In this document: positions 45,552 to 55,496 of the stretch, piece after piece | How positions within the stretch are numbered: position 1 is the stretch's first letter | Layout of the letters: every line of letters starts with the position of its first letter | Assembly: GCF_014138265.1 (NCBI RefSeq) | Contig: NZ_JACGXL010000001.1 | Coordinates: 1,208,171 to 1,272,170 of the forward strand | Source of the DNA: Dokdonella fugitiva | Lineage (GTDB): Bacteria; Pseudomonadota; Gammaproteobacteria; Xanthomonadales; Rhodanobacteraceae | Direction: 5' to 3' | Length of the DNA: 64,000 nt | Made by a program: the position numbers and the translations under genes | Notes under the pieces: generated by a model | Told to the model about the DNA's origin: nothing | Seen by the model: the letters and a program-made list of their open reading frames with translations, nothing else | Databases searched by the model: none

Positions 45552-48020
45552 ATGTCCATCCGCCTGCGCAAGCTCCTCTGGTCGGTCCTGCTGCTCGTCG
45601 CCTGCGTGCACCGACCGGCCTTCGCCACCGAGGAGCGCTGCGTCAACACGAGCGGCGAGCTGCTCGGCGCAATCCTGCTCGCGGTCGACGACGACGTCGT
45701 GATCCGCGTCGTGCAGGGGACCTATCACCTCGACGTCAATCCGCTCGACCTGATCGAGGATCCGTCGTTCGGCTACACGATCACGATCATCGGCGGCTAC
45801 AACAGCGCGTGCACCTCGCGCAGCCTCGATCCGCACCTCACCACGATCACCGGCGACGCGGACATCATCCAGCTGCAGACCTACGATTCGCTCAACATCG
45901 ATTCGATCCGCTTCGCGCACATCGCCGGCGGGCTCTGGCTCGAAGCCGTGTCGTACGGCGGCAGCGGACCGGACGAACAGGTCACGCTGCGGCGCGTGAT
46001 CTTCGACGACCTGTGCACGAGCGGAAGCTGCAACGGGGTGAACAACGGCGGCTCCGCCGTCGGAATCAACAGCGACGACGTCTCGATGTCGCACGTGCTC
46101 GCCGTGCACAACGCGCATTCCAACTGCGCGCTGTACGTGGACAACCACGATCTCAACGACGTCTACCTGTCGTACTCGATCGTCGCCGACAATGCCGGCG
46201 ACGGCCTGTGCATCACGGACGTCCAGTTCGCCGACGACGACTACCGCCTGCACGCCGAGAACAACATCTTCCGCGACAACGCCGGCGGCCAGGACATCCG
46301 CACGCGCGCATCGCCGTACATCGCCCTGCGCAACAACATCTACCACGTGCTCGACGCGTCGCCCGCGCCGAACACCGCGCCGAGCGGCACGCTCGACCAG
46401 GACCCGGACTTCACTGCACCGGCGAGCTCCGACTACCACCTGCAGGTGTCCTCTCCCGCCATCAACAGCGGCACCCTGCTCGTGTCGAACCCGCTCTCGC
46501 AGGATCTCGACGGCGGCCCGCGCGTGGTCGGCTCGGCGCCGGACCGTGGCGCCTACGAGACCAATGTCGACGACACCAACACGCTCACCGTGACCACCAC
46601 GGCGGACCAGCTCGTGCCGCTGATCACCGGCTCGCTGCGCTGGGCGATCACGCAGGCGAACGCGGATTCCGGGCTCAACTACATCCACTTCGACATCCCG
46701 GGCGCCTGCCCGCGCATCATCAACCTGGTCGCGCCGCTGCCGACGATCACCGACCGCGTCATCATCGAGGGCTACACCCAGCCCGGCAGCGCGCCGAACA
46801 CGAATGCGATCGGCTTCAACGCGACGATCTGCGTCGGCATCCGCGGCGATCTCTCCGACGACTACGCGTTCCGCATCCCGTCGAGCGTCGGCATATCGCA
46901 CTACCTGCAGTTGAGCGGCGTCGGCATCGGCGGTTTCGACATCGCCGCGGTCGACCTCCAGGGCGGCGCCGGCTCGTGGATCCACGGCGTGCAGTTCGGC
47001 GGCAGCCTCGGCAACACCGCGCTCGGCAACAGCGCGGTCAACGTGCGCCTCGCCGGCAACACGACCTACTACAACGTGATCGGTGGCGAGGAGGACGGCG
47101 ATCGCAACATCATCCCGTACGCCTGGGTCGCCGGCGTGCTGCTGCTGGCGACGCATCCGAACGGCAGCACCGTGCAGAACAACTACATCGGCACGAATGC
47201 GAACGGACTCGCCGCCGCGCCGAACCAGGTCGGCATCCAGGTCACCGGCAGCCACCACACGATCCGCGACAACCTCGTCTCGGGCAACCAGACCTTCGGC
47301 ATCGAACTCGCCGGCACCTCCGCGCTCGACAACTTCATCGCCGCGAACCGCATCGGCCTCACGTCCTTCTACCTCTGCCTGCCGATCTGCACCGGCGCCG
47401 ACCTGCCGAACATCTCGCACGGCATCTACGCCCACGGCGGTGCCGGCGACAACACGATCAACGCGAACAAGATCGCCTGGAACGGTGGCACCGGCGTGCG
47501 CCTCGTCGACGGCCTGCGCAACTCGATGCTGTCCAACGCGATCCACGACAACGAAGGCCTCGGCATCGACCTCGACGCGGCCGGCGTCGATGCGGTCGAC
47601 AACGATGCGGCGGCCGGCGCCGGCACGCGCGCGAACCGCGGGCTCAACTACCCTGCACTGTCGCTCGCACAGGGCGGCGCGCACCGCGGCAACCTGCGCA
47701 CGCTGTTCGCGTCGACCAACGGCACCTACATCCTGCAGGCGTTCTCGAGCGCCGCCTGCGACGCGTCGGGCTACGGCGAGGGCACGAGCTACGTCGCGTC
47801 CGCGCTCGCGACGATCGACAACGCGAACAGCGGCGGCAACGGCAGCGTCATCGTCGACATCCCGCTCGCGGGCAACCTCGTCGGCCACGAATTCACCCTC
47901 GTCGCGCGCGATGCGCAGGGCAACACCTCCGAGTTCTCCCACTGCGCGCCCTACCTGTGCGACCAGATCTTCGGCTACGGCCTGGACGGGGCGACCGCCG
48001 ACACCTGCCCGGCGGAATGA
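45552..48020 (+). CDS. Secreted parallel beta-helix protein, diverged tail
   Basis: An 822-residue exported protein with signal peptide MSIRLRKLLWSVLLLVACVH. The first half is a beta-helix closing with a choice-of-anchor Q-like block (SPAINSG ... DRGAYE near 300-340). The second half begins with GSLRWAITQANADSG, then GYTQPGSAPNT and repeats with IGTNANG and NRIGL. The protein ends CDQIFGYGLDGATADTCPAE, a diverged form of the GFD tail with cysteines added. Paralogous to the genes at 51305 and 53779. GAGG lies 8 bases before ATG 45552. Confidence 0.78.
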   Translation: MSIRLRKLLWSVLLLVACVHRPAFATEERCVNTSGELLGAILLAVDDDVVIRVVQGTYHLDVNPLDLIEDPSFGYTITIIGGYNSACTSRSLDPHLTTITGDADIIQLQTYDSLNIDSIRFAHIAGGLWLEAVSYGGSGPDEQVTLRRVIFDDLCTSGSCNGVNNGGSAVGINSDDVSMSHVLAVHNAHSNCALYVDNHDLNDVYLSYSIVADNAGDGLCITDVQFADDDYRLHAENNIFRDNAGGQDIRTRASPYIALRNNIYHVLDASPAPNTAPSGTLDQDPDFTAPASSDYHLQVSSPAINSGTLLVSNPLSQDLDGGPRVVGSAPDRGAYETNVDDTNTLTVTTTADQLVPLITGSLRWAITQANADSGLNYIHFDIPGACPRIINLVAPLPTITDRVIIEGYTQPGSAPNTNAIGFNATICVGIRGDLSDDYAFRIPSSVGISHYLQLSGVGIGGFDIAAVDLQGGAGSWIHGVQFGGSLGNTALGNSAVNVRLAGNTTYYNVIGGEEDGDRNIIPYAWVAGVLLLATHPNGSTVQNNYIGTNANGLAAAPNQVGIQVTGSHHTIRDNLVSGNQTFGIELAGTSALDNFIAANRIGLTSFYLCLPICTGADLPNISHGIYAHGGAGDNTINANKIAWNGGTGVRLVDGLRNSMLSNAIHDNEGLGIDLDAAGVDAVDNDAAAGAGTRANRGLNYPALSLAQGGAHRGNLRTLFASTNGTYILQAFSSAACDASGYGEGTSYVASALATIDNANSGGNGSVIVDIPLAGNLVGHEFTLVARDAQGNTSEFSHCAPYLCDQIFGYGLDGATADTCPAE

Positions 48021-48095
48021 GGCGCCGACTCCGGACGAAGCACGCAAACACCCGATCCACGCGGCAGGCACTAGAATCGGGCCCAAGAGGGGCCT

Positions 48096-51000
48096 ATGAA
48101 GGTGCGAGGGATGCCGGCAACCATGGTGTTCGCGGCACTGGCCGCGATGTGGTCCACGGCCGCCGCGGCGACCGCAATCGATCGCGTCGCCGCGGCGCTC
48201 TCGCGCGGCGCCTGCACGCAGGCGGCGACGGAGGCGGAGCGCGCGCAGGCATCGGCGCACGATGATGCTGCGCTCGCCGCCGTGCTTGCATTGCGCACGC
48301 GCGTGGCACTCGACTGCCTGCGACCGCAGGCGCCCGGCCTCGACGACTGGCTCGCGCGCGAACGCGAGCTGCGCACACGTGCCGACGGAGCCGACTCGCC
48401 GGCCGTGGCCGAGGTCGAACTGCAGCGCCTGCGCCGCGAGCAGCAACTCGACCACCTCGACGACGCGTTCGCCAGCGCGAACGCCCTCGACCGGCGCGCG
48501 GCGACGTCGGGATGGCCTCCGGCATTGCGAGCACGCATCGCCGTGCGCATCGCTTCGATCTCGAACCAGCGCGCCGATCCGACGACGGCACTGGAAGCGG
48601 CCGATCGTGCCGGCCGTCTCGCGGCGGAGGCCGGTGACGAGGCGACGCGGGTGGCGGCACTCGAGGATCGCGGCTTCGCACTCGCGCGCATGCGTCGCGG
48701 CGACGCCGCGAGCACGCTCGCCGAAGCGGTGCCGCTGGCCGCGAAGCACTTCGGCGCGAACAGTCGGGAATACGCCGAAGCGCTGCGCCTGCACGGCCAG
48801 GGTGCGCGCATGATCGGCGATTTCGGCACCGCGATCGAGCGCTTCGAGCAATCGCTGGCGATCCTGCGCGCACAGCCCGAACCGGACCGACGCGCGATCG
48901 CCAACACGCTGCTGAACCTCGGCCAGGCGCGCAAGCTGTCCGGCGACGGCAACGGCGCGGCCGCGGCCTACGAAGCCGCACTCGCCGCCGAAGCGAAAGA
49001 CCCGGACCTGCAGCGGCCCACGCGCGCCGCCACGTTGCATGCGCTGGCCAACCTCGAACGCGATCGGGGCCATCCGCAACGCGCGGTGGAACTGTACGCA
49101 CAGGCGGAGCCGGCCTTCGAACGGAAGTTCGGCGCGGATTCGGTGCTGCTCGCGCAGGTGTACAACAACCACGGCAACGCCGAGGCGAACCTCGGCCGCT
49201 ACGACGCCGCCAATGCGCTCTACCAGCGGGCGGTCGACATCGCGCGCAAGCGCGGCAGCGTCGATCCGGGCGACTACCTGCCGCTCGCGAACCTCGCGAT
49301 GGTGCAGACCTGGCAGGGCCGCTACGCCGAAGCCGAGAAAGGTTTTCGCGAAGCGCTCGCGCACCAGAAGACCTCCAGCGTCGGTAGCGAAACGAGCACG
49401 TTGTTCGCCTACATGGGGCTCGCCGCCAGCCTGTGGGGCCAGCGCCGTTTCGACGACGCGATGGAAGCCGCGGTCGCGGCCGAGCAGGTGCGCGAGGCCG
49501 CGCTGCGCCTCGCCGCGAGCCACCTCGGCGAGAAGCAGTCGGTCGACCTGCAGGAATACCTGCGACCGAGCCTCGATCTCGTCGTCGCGATCGCCGCGGC
49601 AAGCGGGAGTCCCGCGCACCTCGAACGCGCGTGGCAGTCGAGCATGAGCGCGCGCGACGCGGTGACGTCCATCCAGGTGCAGCGGCTCGCCGCTGCGCGC
49701 AAAGCCGGCGACGCGCGTACGACGACGTTGTGGCACGACTGGCGCGAGGCGAGCGCCGCGGCCGCACGCGCCGAACTCGGCCACGGCGACGCCGCCGAGG
49801 CGCGCGCCGAACTCGAACGCGCCGAACGCGCGCTCGCGATGGCCACGCCGCTGGCTGCATCGCTCGGTGCGCGCGCGCCGACGTTCGCGGACGTGCGCCA
49901 TGCGCTGCCCGGCGGCGAATCACTGGTGCTGTTCACCCAGACGCGCCTGCGCGGCGCATCGGATTTCGCGAAGGACGCGGTCGAACAGCGCTCGCCGGAT
50001 CTTTACGCTTTCCTGCTGCCGACGCGCGACGGCGACGTGCGTGCACGCAAGCTCGGCACCCTCGAGCGGATCGCCGCCGCCGTCGACGCCTGGGATGCCG
50101 CCTTGGCCGATCGCGACGTCGCGCTCGCGACCGTCATCGAACGCGGTCGCGCCGTGCGCAAGGCGATCTGGCAGCCGTTGCACGATGCCGGCGCCGGCGA
50201 CCACTGGCTCGTATTGCCGACCGCCGCACTGTACCGCGCGCCTTGGGGAGCGCTTCCCGACGACGATCGCTGGCTCACCGAGCGCGGCTTTCGTGCACAC
50301 GTGCTCAACCACGAGCGCGAATTGCTCGCGGAAGCCGCGCCGACGGCGCCGCCGCGCCTGCTCGCGATCGTCGACCCCATGCTCGCCTCGACGGCGCTGC
50401 CGGAGGCGGCCCGACGTTGTGCCAGTGGCCTTTCCGCGCTGCCGGGGGCGCGCAGCGAAGGCGTCGAGCTCGACGCGATGTGGCGTGCGCACTTCGGCTC
50501 CGCCGCACGCTCGACCCTCCTCGTCGGTGGCGATGCGACCGAAGCGAGGATGCGCAGCGCGATCGCGACCGCGGACATCGCGCATTTCGGCACGCACGGC
50601 GTGGGCCTCGCCGGCGACTGCGCCGCTGCGACCGACGCGCTGGCACTGCGCGGCGCGTCGCTGTCGTTCGACGCGCCCCTCAAAGCGGACACGCCCGCAC
50701 TCGCGCCGGTCGCGCTCCTGCTGGCTCCAGGTGTCGCATCGGACAGCGACGACGACGGCTTGCTCAGTGCCGAGGAGATCGCCGCGCTCGACCTCTCGCA
50801 CATGCGCTGGGCCGTGCTCGCCGCCTGCTCGACCGCGAGCGGCGCGACGCGACGCTACGAGGGTCCGTTCGGCCTCGCCCGCGCCTTCCGCCTCGCCGGC
50901 GCGCGCACCGTGCTCACGAGCCTGTGGTCGGTCGACGACGCCGCCACGGCGGAATGGTCGCGCACGCTCTACCTCGCCCGCATCGAGCGCGGCCTCGGTA

Positions 51001-51116
51001 CCGCGGACGCACTCGCCGATGCGCAGCGGAGCCTGATCGCCGCGCGACGCGCACGCGGGGATTCGACCCACCCGTACTACTGGGCCGCCTTCACGGCTAC
51101 CGGCGACTGGCGCTGA
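48096..51116 (+). CDS. Exported TPR-CHAT protease
   Basis: A 1006-residue protein. A signal-like hydrophobic segment (VFAALAAMWSTAAAATA) lies at residues 11-27; TPR repeats fill about 150-500 (for example TLHALANLERDRGHPQRAVE, YNNHGNAEANLGRYDAANAL); the CHAT domain spans about 690-1006. The catalytic pair is His834 in HFGTHG and Cys911 in LAACSTASG, so it should be an active clan CD cysteine peptidase like separase and caspase relatives. If exported, its site of action is unusual for CHAT proteins. TAGAAT at 48072-48077 is a possible -10 box. GAGG is 5 bases before ATG 48096. Confidence 0.88.
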   Translation: MKVRGMPATMVFAALAAMWSTAAAATAIDRVAAALSRGACTQAATEAERAQASAHDDAALAAVLALRTRVALDCLRPQAPGLDDWLARERELRTRADGADSPAVAEVELQRLRREQQLDHLDDAFASANALDRRAATSGWPPALRARIAVRIASISNQRADPTTALEAADRAGRLAAEAGDEATRVAALEDRGFALARMRRGDAASTLAEAVPLAAKHFGANSREYAEALRLHGQGARMIGDFGTAIERFEQSLAILRAQPEPDRRAIANTLLNLGQARKLSGDGNGAAAAYEAALAAEAKDPDLQRPTRAATLHALANLERDRGHPQRAVELYAQAEPAFERKFGADSVLLAQVYNNHGNAEANLGRYDAANALYQRAVDIARKRGSVDPGDYLPLANLAMVQTWQGRYAEAEKGFREALAHQKTSSVGSETSTLFAYMGLAASLWGQRRFDDAMEAAVAAEQVREAALRLAASHLGEKQSVDLQEYLRPSLDLVVAIAAASGSPAHLERAWQSSMSARDAVTSIQVQRLAAARKAGDARTTTLWHDWREASAAAARAELGHGDAAEARAELERAERALAMATPLAASLGARAPTFADVRHALPGGESLVLFTQTRLRGASDFAKDAVEQRSPDLYAFLLPTRDGDVRARKLGTLERIAAAVDAWDAALADRDVALATVIERGRAVRKAIWQPLHDAGAGDHWLVLPTAALYRAPWGALPDDDRWLTERGFRAHVLNHERELLAEAAPTAPPRLLAIVDPMLASTALPEAARRCASGLSALPGARSEGVELDAMWRAHFGSAARSTLLVGGDATEARMRSAIATADIAHFGTHGVGLAGDCAAATDALALRGASLSFDAPLKADTPALAPVALLLAPGVASDSDDDGLLSAEEIAALDLSHMRWAVLAACSTASGATRRYEGPFGLARAFRLAGARTVLTSLWSVDDAATAEWSRTLYLARIERGLGTADALADAQRSLIAARRARGDSTHPYYWAAFTATGDWR

Positions 51117-51304
51117 CGCACCCGGCGGGTCTCGCCGCTGCGCGGCGCGGCCTGCCCTACGCTGTCTGCGTCGCTGGCGGCGGCTGGCGCCGAGGCGCCG
51201 GCCGGCGATCGCGCATCCGGCATCCCTGCGGCAGCACCTCGCCGGCGATGTTCGCTTCCTCCTTCCCCGGTGTTCCACATCGGCAACACGGAAGGAGAAG
51301 CACC

Positions 51305-53725
51305 ATGTTCCGCAGATGGCCGTTCGCCGCCGCAATCCTGATCCTGTCGCCTGGCGCGCGGGCCGTCGACTTCTGCGCGCAGACCGACGCCGAGTTCGCG
51401 ACGGCGCTGACTTTCCAGGAATTCGCCGCGGGGCCGAACACGATCCGGTTGGGTGCGGGAAAAACGTTCCATCTCGCCCATACGGCGTTCGACGACCAGA
51501 GCCCGCCCTACAACGCACGCCGGCTCACGCTCGCCGGCGGCTACGACGCCACCTGCAGCGCGCAGGTCACGCGCGACGCCGCCGCCACCGTGCTCGACGG
51601 CACCGGCGCAGGTGACGGCCTGAACTGGCTGCCGGTCGACGGCGGTGACCAGATGACGCTCAGCACGCTCACGATCACGCATCTGGGCAAGCCGATGGAG
51701 ATCGTCATCGGCGGGGACGGCGCGCGGCTGCTCCTGCAGCGGGTGCGCGTCGTCGACAGCGCCTCCGTTTCGCTCGAAGCCGGGGTCGGAAGCGGCTCTT
51801 CCATCATGGTCCGCGACAGCGTATTCGCGCGAATGAACGGCGACATCTACGACGCGGCGCTGGCGATCGGCGGCCTCGGTGACGACGGCACGCGCATCGA
51901 CCTCGTCAACACCACGGTGACCGCGAGCGCGCGCAACGGCGTCGACGTCTACAACCCGCACGGCACGACCTGGCTCTACAACGACGTCCTGTACGGCAAC
52001 AACGGCGGCTTCGTCGACCTCAAGCAGAATGAAGGCGTCTGGGCCTTCGACAACGCGATCGGTTCGCACGACGGCGCGTTCCTCGCCGGATCGTCCGGAA
52101 ACCTCGCGTCGAATCCGCTGTTCGTGTCGTCGACCGACTACAACCTGCAGTTCGCCTCGCCCGCGCGCGACAGCGGCACGTCGGCGGTGCCTGGCGGCCT
52201 TGCGGCCTACGACATCGAGGGCGGTGCGCGCGTCGTCGGCGCGACCGTCGATCGCGGAGCGTACGAGAACGATTCCTCGGGCGCGACAATCCTGCTGGTG
52301 ACCAACACCAACGACAGCGGCAGCGGTTCGCTGCGCCAGGTACTGCTCGACGCCAATACGAATCCCGTCTCGAACATCATCGGTTTCAACATTCCCGGAT
52401 CGTGCCCGCGCACGATCGCGGTGAATACCGACCTTCCGGCGATCACCGACGGCGTGTCGATCCGCGGCTACACCCAGCCCGGCTCGGCCGCGAACAGCAG
52501 CAGCCTGATCGACAACGCGACGATCTGCGTCGAACTGGTCGAGGCGAACGGCAATACCGTCGCCAACGGCCTGCACTTCACTCCGGCGGCCGACGACGAT
52601 GCGTTCGACGTGTCGGGCCTCGCCATCGGCGGCTTCAACACCGGCATCTACGTCGATCACGGCAGCGTCGGCACCGGCGTCGCCTACGCGATCCACGGCA
52701 ACTTCATCGGGCTCGCCGCGGACGGCGTCACGCTGCGCGCGAACGGCTTTGCCGGCGTGGACGTGCGAGGCCGCGTCTACGGGACCATCGGCGGTAACGA
52801 CGATGCGCAGCGCAACGTCATCGCGGGCGGCCTCGCCGGCGTTCGCGTCGCGGCCGAGCAGACCAACTACGTCACCAACAACTTCATCGGCACCACGGCC
52901 GGCGGCGGCACGGCGCGACCGAACGCGGTCGGCGTCGCCCTCCTTTCGGGCCTCAACCAGGTGCTCGACAACGTGATCTCCGGCAATACCGCGAGCGGTG
53001 TGTCGCTCAACGGCGTCGACGCCGCGGCCAACACGATCGCCGGCAACCGCATAGGCCTCAAGGCATTCGTGATCTGCGTGCCGCCGTGCACGCCGGACTA
53101 TGCGCTCGGCAACGGCCAGTACGGCATCTCCGTCACCGGCGGCGCCTACGACGCGGGCATCCACGACAACACGATCGCCTACAACGGCAGTCCCGGCGAC
53201 GGCGCAGGGGTGCGCATCAGCGGGAACGGCACGACACGCGTGCGGGTCGGCGCGAACCGCATCTACGACAACGCGGGCCTGGGCATCGACGTCGGCGGCG
53301 CGGGCGTCAGCTCCAACGACAACGACGCCACCACGCCGGCCGGCACGGCCAACCGCGGCCTCAATTTCCCCACGCTCAACTGGGCACGCGGCGGCGACCG
53401 CAACGGCTCGATCCACGGCTACCTGCAGAGCACCAACGACACGTACCAGATCCAGGTGTTCGCCAGCGACACGGCGGACAATTCCGGCTATGGCGAGGGC
53501 CGCTACTACCTCGGCAGCGGCCAGGTGACGATCACCAATGCCACCGCGAGCAACAACGGTGCAGTGGAATTCGACCTGCCGATCGCGTGGAGCAGCAGCC
53601 TGGTCGGCAAGTACATCACGACGGTCGCGATCGATCACGAGGGCAACACGTCGGAGTTCAGTGGCGTCGGGGTTTACACGTTGCAGGACGTGATCTTCGC
53701 AGACGGCTTCGATACGCCGGAATGA
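51305..53725 (+). CDS. Secreted parallel beta-helix protein with IFADGFD tail
   Basis: An 806-residue exported protein with signal peptide MFRRWPFAAAILILSPGARA. The N-terminal half is a beta-helix ending in a choice-of-anchor Q-like block (SPARDSG ... DRGAYEND). The second half has GSGSLRQVLLDANTN, SIRGYTQPGSAANS, IGLAADG, NRIGLKAFVICVPPCTPDY and GNTSEFSGVGVY, then ends QDVIFADGFDTPE. It is a full-length paralogue of 45552. A strong AAGGAG ribosome binding site lies 9 bases before ATG 51305. Confidence 0.82.
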   Translation: MFRRWPFAAAILILSPGARAVDFCAQTDAEFATALTFQEFAAGPNTIRLGAGKTFHLAHTAFDDQSPPYNARRLTLAGGYDATCSAQVTRDAAATVLDGTGAGDGLNWLPVDGGDQMTLSTLTITHLGKPMEIVIGGDGARLLLQRVRVVDSASVSLEAGVGSGSSIMVRDSVFARMNGDIYDAALAIGGLGDDGTRIDLVNTTVTASARNGVDVYNPHGTTWLYNDVLYGNNGGFVDLKQNEGVWAFDNAIGSHDGAFLAGSSGNLASNPLFVSSTDYNLQFASPARDSGTSAVPGGLAAYDIEGGARVVGATVDRGAYENDSSGATILLVTNTNDSGSGSLRQVLLDANTNPVSNIIGFNIPGSCPRTIAVNTDLPAITDGVSIRGYTQPGSAANSSSLIDNATICVELVEANGNTVANGLHFTPAADDDAFDVSGLAIGGFNTGIYVDHGSVGTGVAYAIHGNFIGLAADGVTLRANGFAGVDVRGRVYGTIGGNDDAQRNVIAGGLAGVRVAAEQTNYVTNNFIGTTAGGGTARPNAVGVALLSGLNQVLDNVISGNTASGVSLNGVDAAANTIAGNRIGLKAFVICVPPCTPDYALGNGQYGISVTGGAYDAGIHDNTIAYNGSPGDGAGVRISGNGTTRVRVGANRIYDNAGLGIDVGGAGVSSNDNDATTPAGTANRGLNFPTLNWARGGDRNGSIHGYLQSTNDTYQIQVFASDTADNSGYGEGRYYLGSGQVTITNATASNNGAVEFDLPIAWSSSLVGKYITTVAIDHEGNTSEFSGVGVYTLQDVIFADGFDTPE

Positions 53726-53778
53726 AGCAGCACGTCGCCCCCCGCTCCGCGAATTCCCTGCAGCCCGATGGAGGCGCC

Positions 53779-55341
53779 ATGTCCGCAGACACATACGGCC
53801 GCGACGCGGCGGTCCTCGCCGCGCCGGTGCGATGCGCCGCGCGCGTCCTGCTCGCGATCCTGCTGGGCGCCGGCGCCGCGAAATCCGCACGGGCCGCCGA
53901 CACGATCGTGATCGTCACCAGCACGGGCGATCTCGGCGGCTCGTGCCCGGGCGCGAGCTGCACGCTGCGCGCGGCGATCAACTACGCCAATGCGAGCCCG
54001 GCCCTCGACCAGATCATCGGCTTCAACATCCCGGGGACCTGCCCGCAGACGATCAAGGTCTTCAGTGCCTTGCCGACCATCGCAGACTCGCTGTCGATCC
54101 GTGGCTACACCCAGCCCGGCGCAGCGCCGAACACGCTCGAGGCAGGCGACGACGCGACCCTGTGCATCCAGCTCCAGCCTGCGTCGAGCGGTTCCAATAT
54201 CAACAGCGGCCTGCGCTTCGCACCCGGCGACGTCGCGGATACTTTCTCCGTGTCGGGGTTGTCGATCGGTGGTTTCGACGACGCCGTCCGCATCGAGGGC
54301 GGCAACTACGTCGTCACTGGCAATTTCCTAGGCGTCGACGCCGATGGGGCCACCGTACACGCGAACGGATACAACGGCATCGACGTCGTGGCGAGCAACG
54401 CCTATTTCGCGACGACGCGCGTCGTCGGTGGGAGCACGGCGGCCGACCGCAACCTGATTTCCGGCAACGGCACCGGCGTCATGCTCGTCAGCGGCGGCGG
54501 CAACGTGGTGCGTAACAATTTCATCGGCACCACGCGCAGCGGCAACACGGCGCTGGGCAACATCAACGGCATCTACGCGAGCAGCCTCGCCAATGACATC
54601 CGCGACAACGTCGTCTCCGGCAACGGCAGCACGGCGATCCGGCTGGAAGGCGCCAACGGCGCCGCCAATTCGGTCGGCGGCAACCGCATCGGCATCAAGG
54701 CGCTGGCGTTCTGCGTGCCGCAACCGTGCATGCCGGACGACGCGCTCGCCAACGGCGGCGACGGCGTGCGGATCGCCAACGGCGCCGCCGGCAACAACAT
54801 CTCCGGCAATGCGATTGCATGGAACGATGGCGACGGCATCGCGTTGCCGAACGCGGGCCCGCAAAACGCGATCAGCGCGAACGCGATGCACGACAACGTC
54901 GGCCTCGGCATCGACCTCGGCGCCGACGGCGTCGACGCCAACGACAACGATGCAGCGGCACCGCCGGGCGCGCCGAACCGCCTCCTCAACTACCCGGTCA
55001 TCGATTCGGTGGGCGGCAGCGATGCGGGCGGCGTCGTGCACGGTGTCTTGCAGAGCACGAATGGCCACTACACGATCGAGTTCTACGCCGATGCGCCGCC
55101 CGATCCCAGCCTGCACGGCGAAGGGCAAATCTGGCTCGGCTTCGGCGAAGTCGACATCGTGAACGCGCCCGCGGGCGCGAACGGCACCATCGCCTTCGCC
55201 TTGCCGATCAGCGGCGACGCCCTCGTCGGCAAGTACGTCAGCGCGATTGCGCGCGATGACAACAGCAGCACATCGGAATTCGGCGAGGGGCGCATGTACG
55301 TGCTGTCGGACGTGATCTTCGCCAACGGCTTCGATCCCTGA
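53779..55341 (+). CDS. Secreted parallel beta-helix (CSLREA-type) protein with IFANGFD tail
   Basis: A 520-residue exported protein corresponding to the second half of its two paralogues. Signal peptide runs to about residue 40 (LLAILLGAGAAKSARA). It begins with GASCTLRAAINYANASP, a CSLREA-like block, then SIRGYTQPGAAPNT, FLGVDADG, NRIGIKALAFCVPQPC, STSEFGEGRMYVL and the tail SDVIFANGFDP. ATG 53779 has GGAGG upstream; ATG 53722 overlapping the preceding stop is an alternative. It lies 53 bases after the previous gene, likely one operon. Confidence 0.82.
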   Translation: MSADTYGRDAAVLAAPVRCAARVLLAILLGAGAAKSARAADTIVIVTSTGDLGGSCPGASCTLRAAINYANASPALDQIIGFNIPGTCPQTIKVFSALPTIADSLSIRGYTQPGAAPNTLEAGDDATLCIQLQPASSGSNINSGLRFAPGDVADTFSVSGLSIGGFDDAVRIEGGNYVVTGNFLGVDADGATVHANGYNGIDVVASNAYFATTRVVGGSTAADRNLISGNGTGVMLVSGGGNVVRNNFIGTTRSGNTALGNINGIYASSLANDIRDNVVSGNGSTAIRLEGANGAANSVGGNRIGIKALAFCVPQPCMPDDALANGGDGVRIANGAAGNNISGNAIAWNDGDGIALPNAGPQNAISANAMHDNVGLGIDLGADGVDANDNDAAAPPGAPNRLLNYPVIDSVGGSDAGGVVHGVLQSTNGHYTIEFYADAPPDPSLHGEGQIWLGFGEVDIVNAPAGANGTIAFALPISGDALVGKYVSAIARDDNSSTSEFGEGRMYVLSDVIFANGFDP

Positions 55342-55496
55342 CGGCGCGTCGACCGAGGGTTCCCGTGCATTGTGGATCGGCACGTTCCGAGTCGATGGCG
55401 GAGCAGGCATCCAGGCATGCATCGGCATGCGGAACCTGTTCGGTGGCCGGACGGAACGGTGTTCATCGGAGGCCAGCATCCCACGAGGAGTACCGC

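Noticed and set aside
45300-49901. A 1533-codon minus-strand ORF opposite the beta-helix and CHAT genes
   Set aside because: Composition is that of a frame shadow (Arg/Val/Asp/Ala-rich), and the opposite strand holds proteins with clear signal peptides and motifs.
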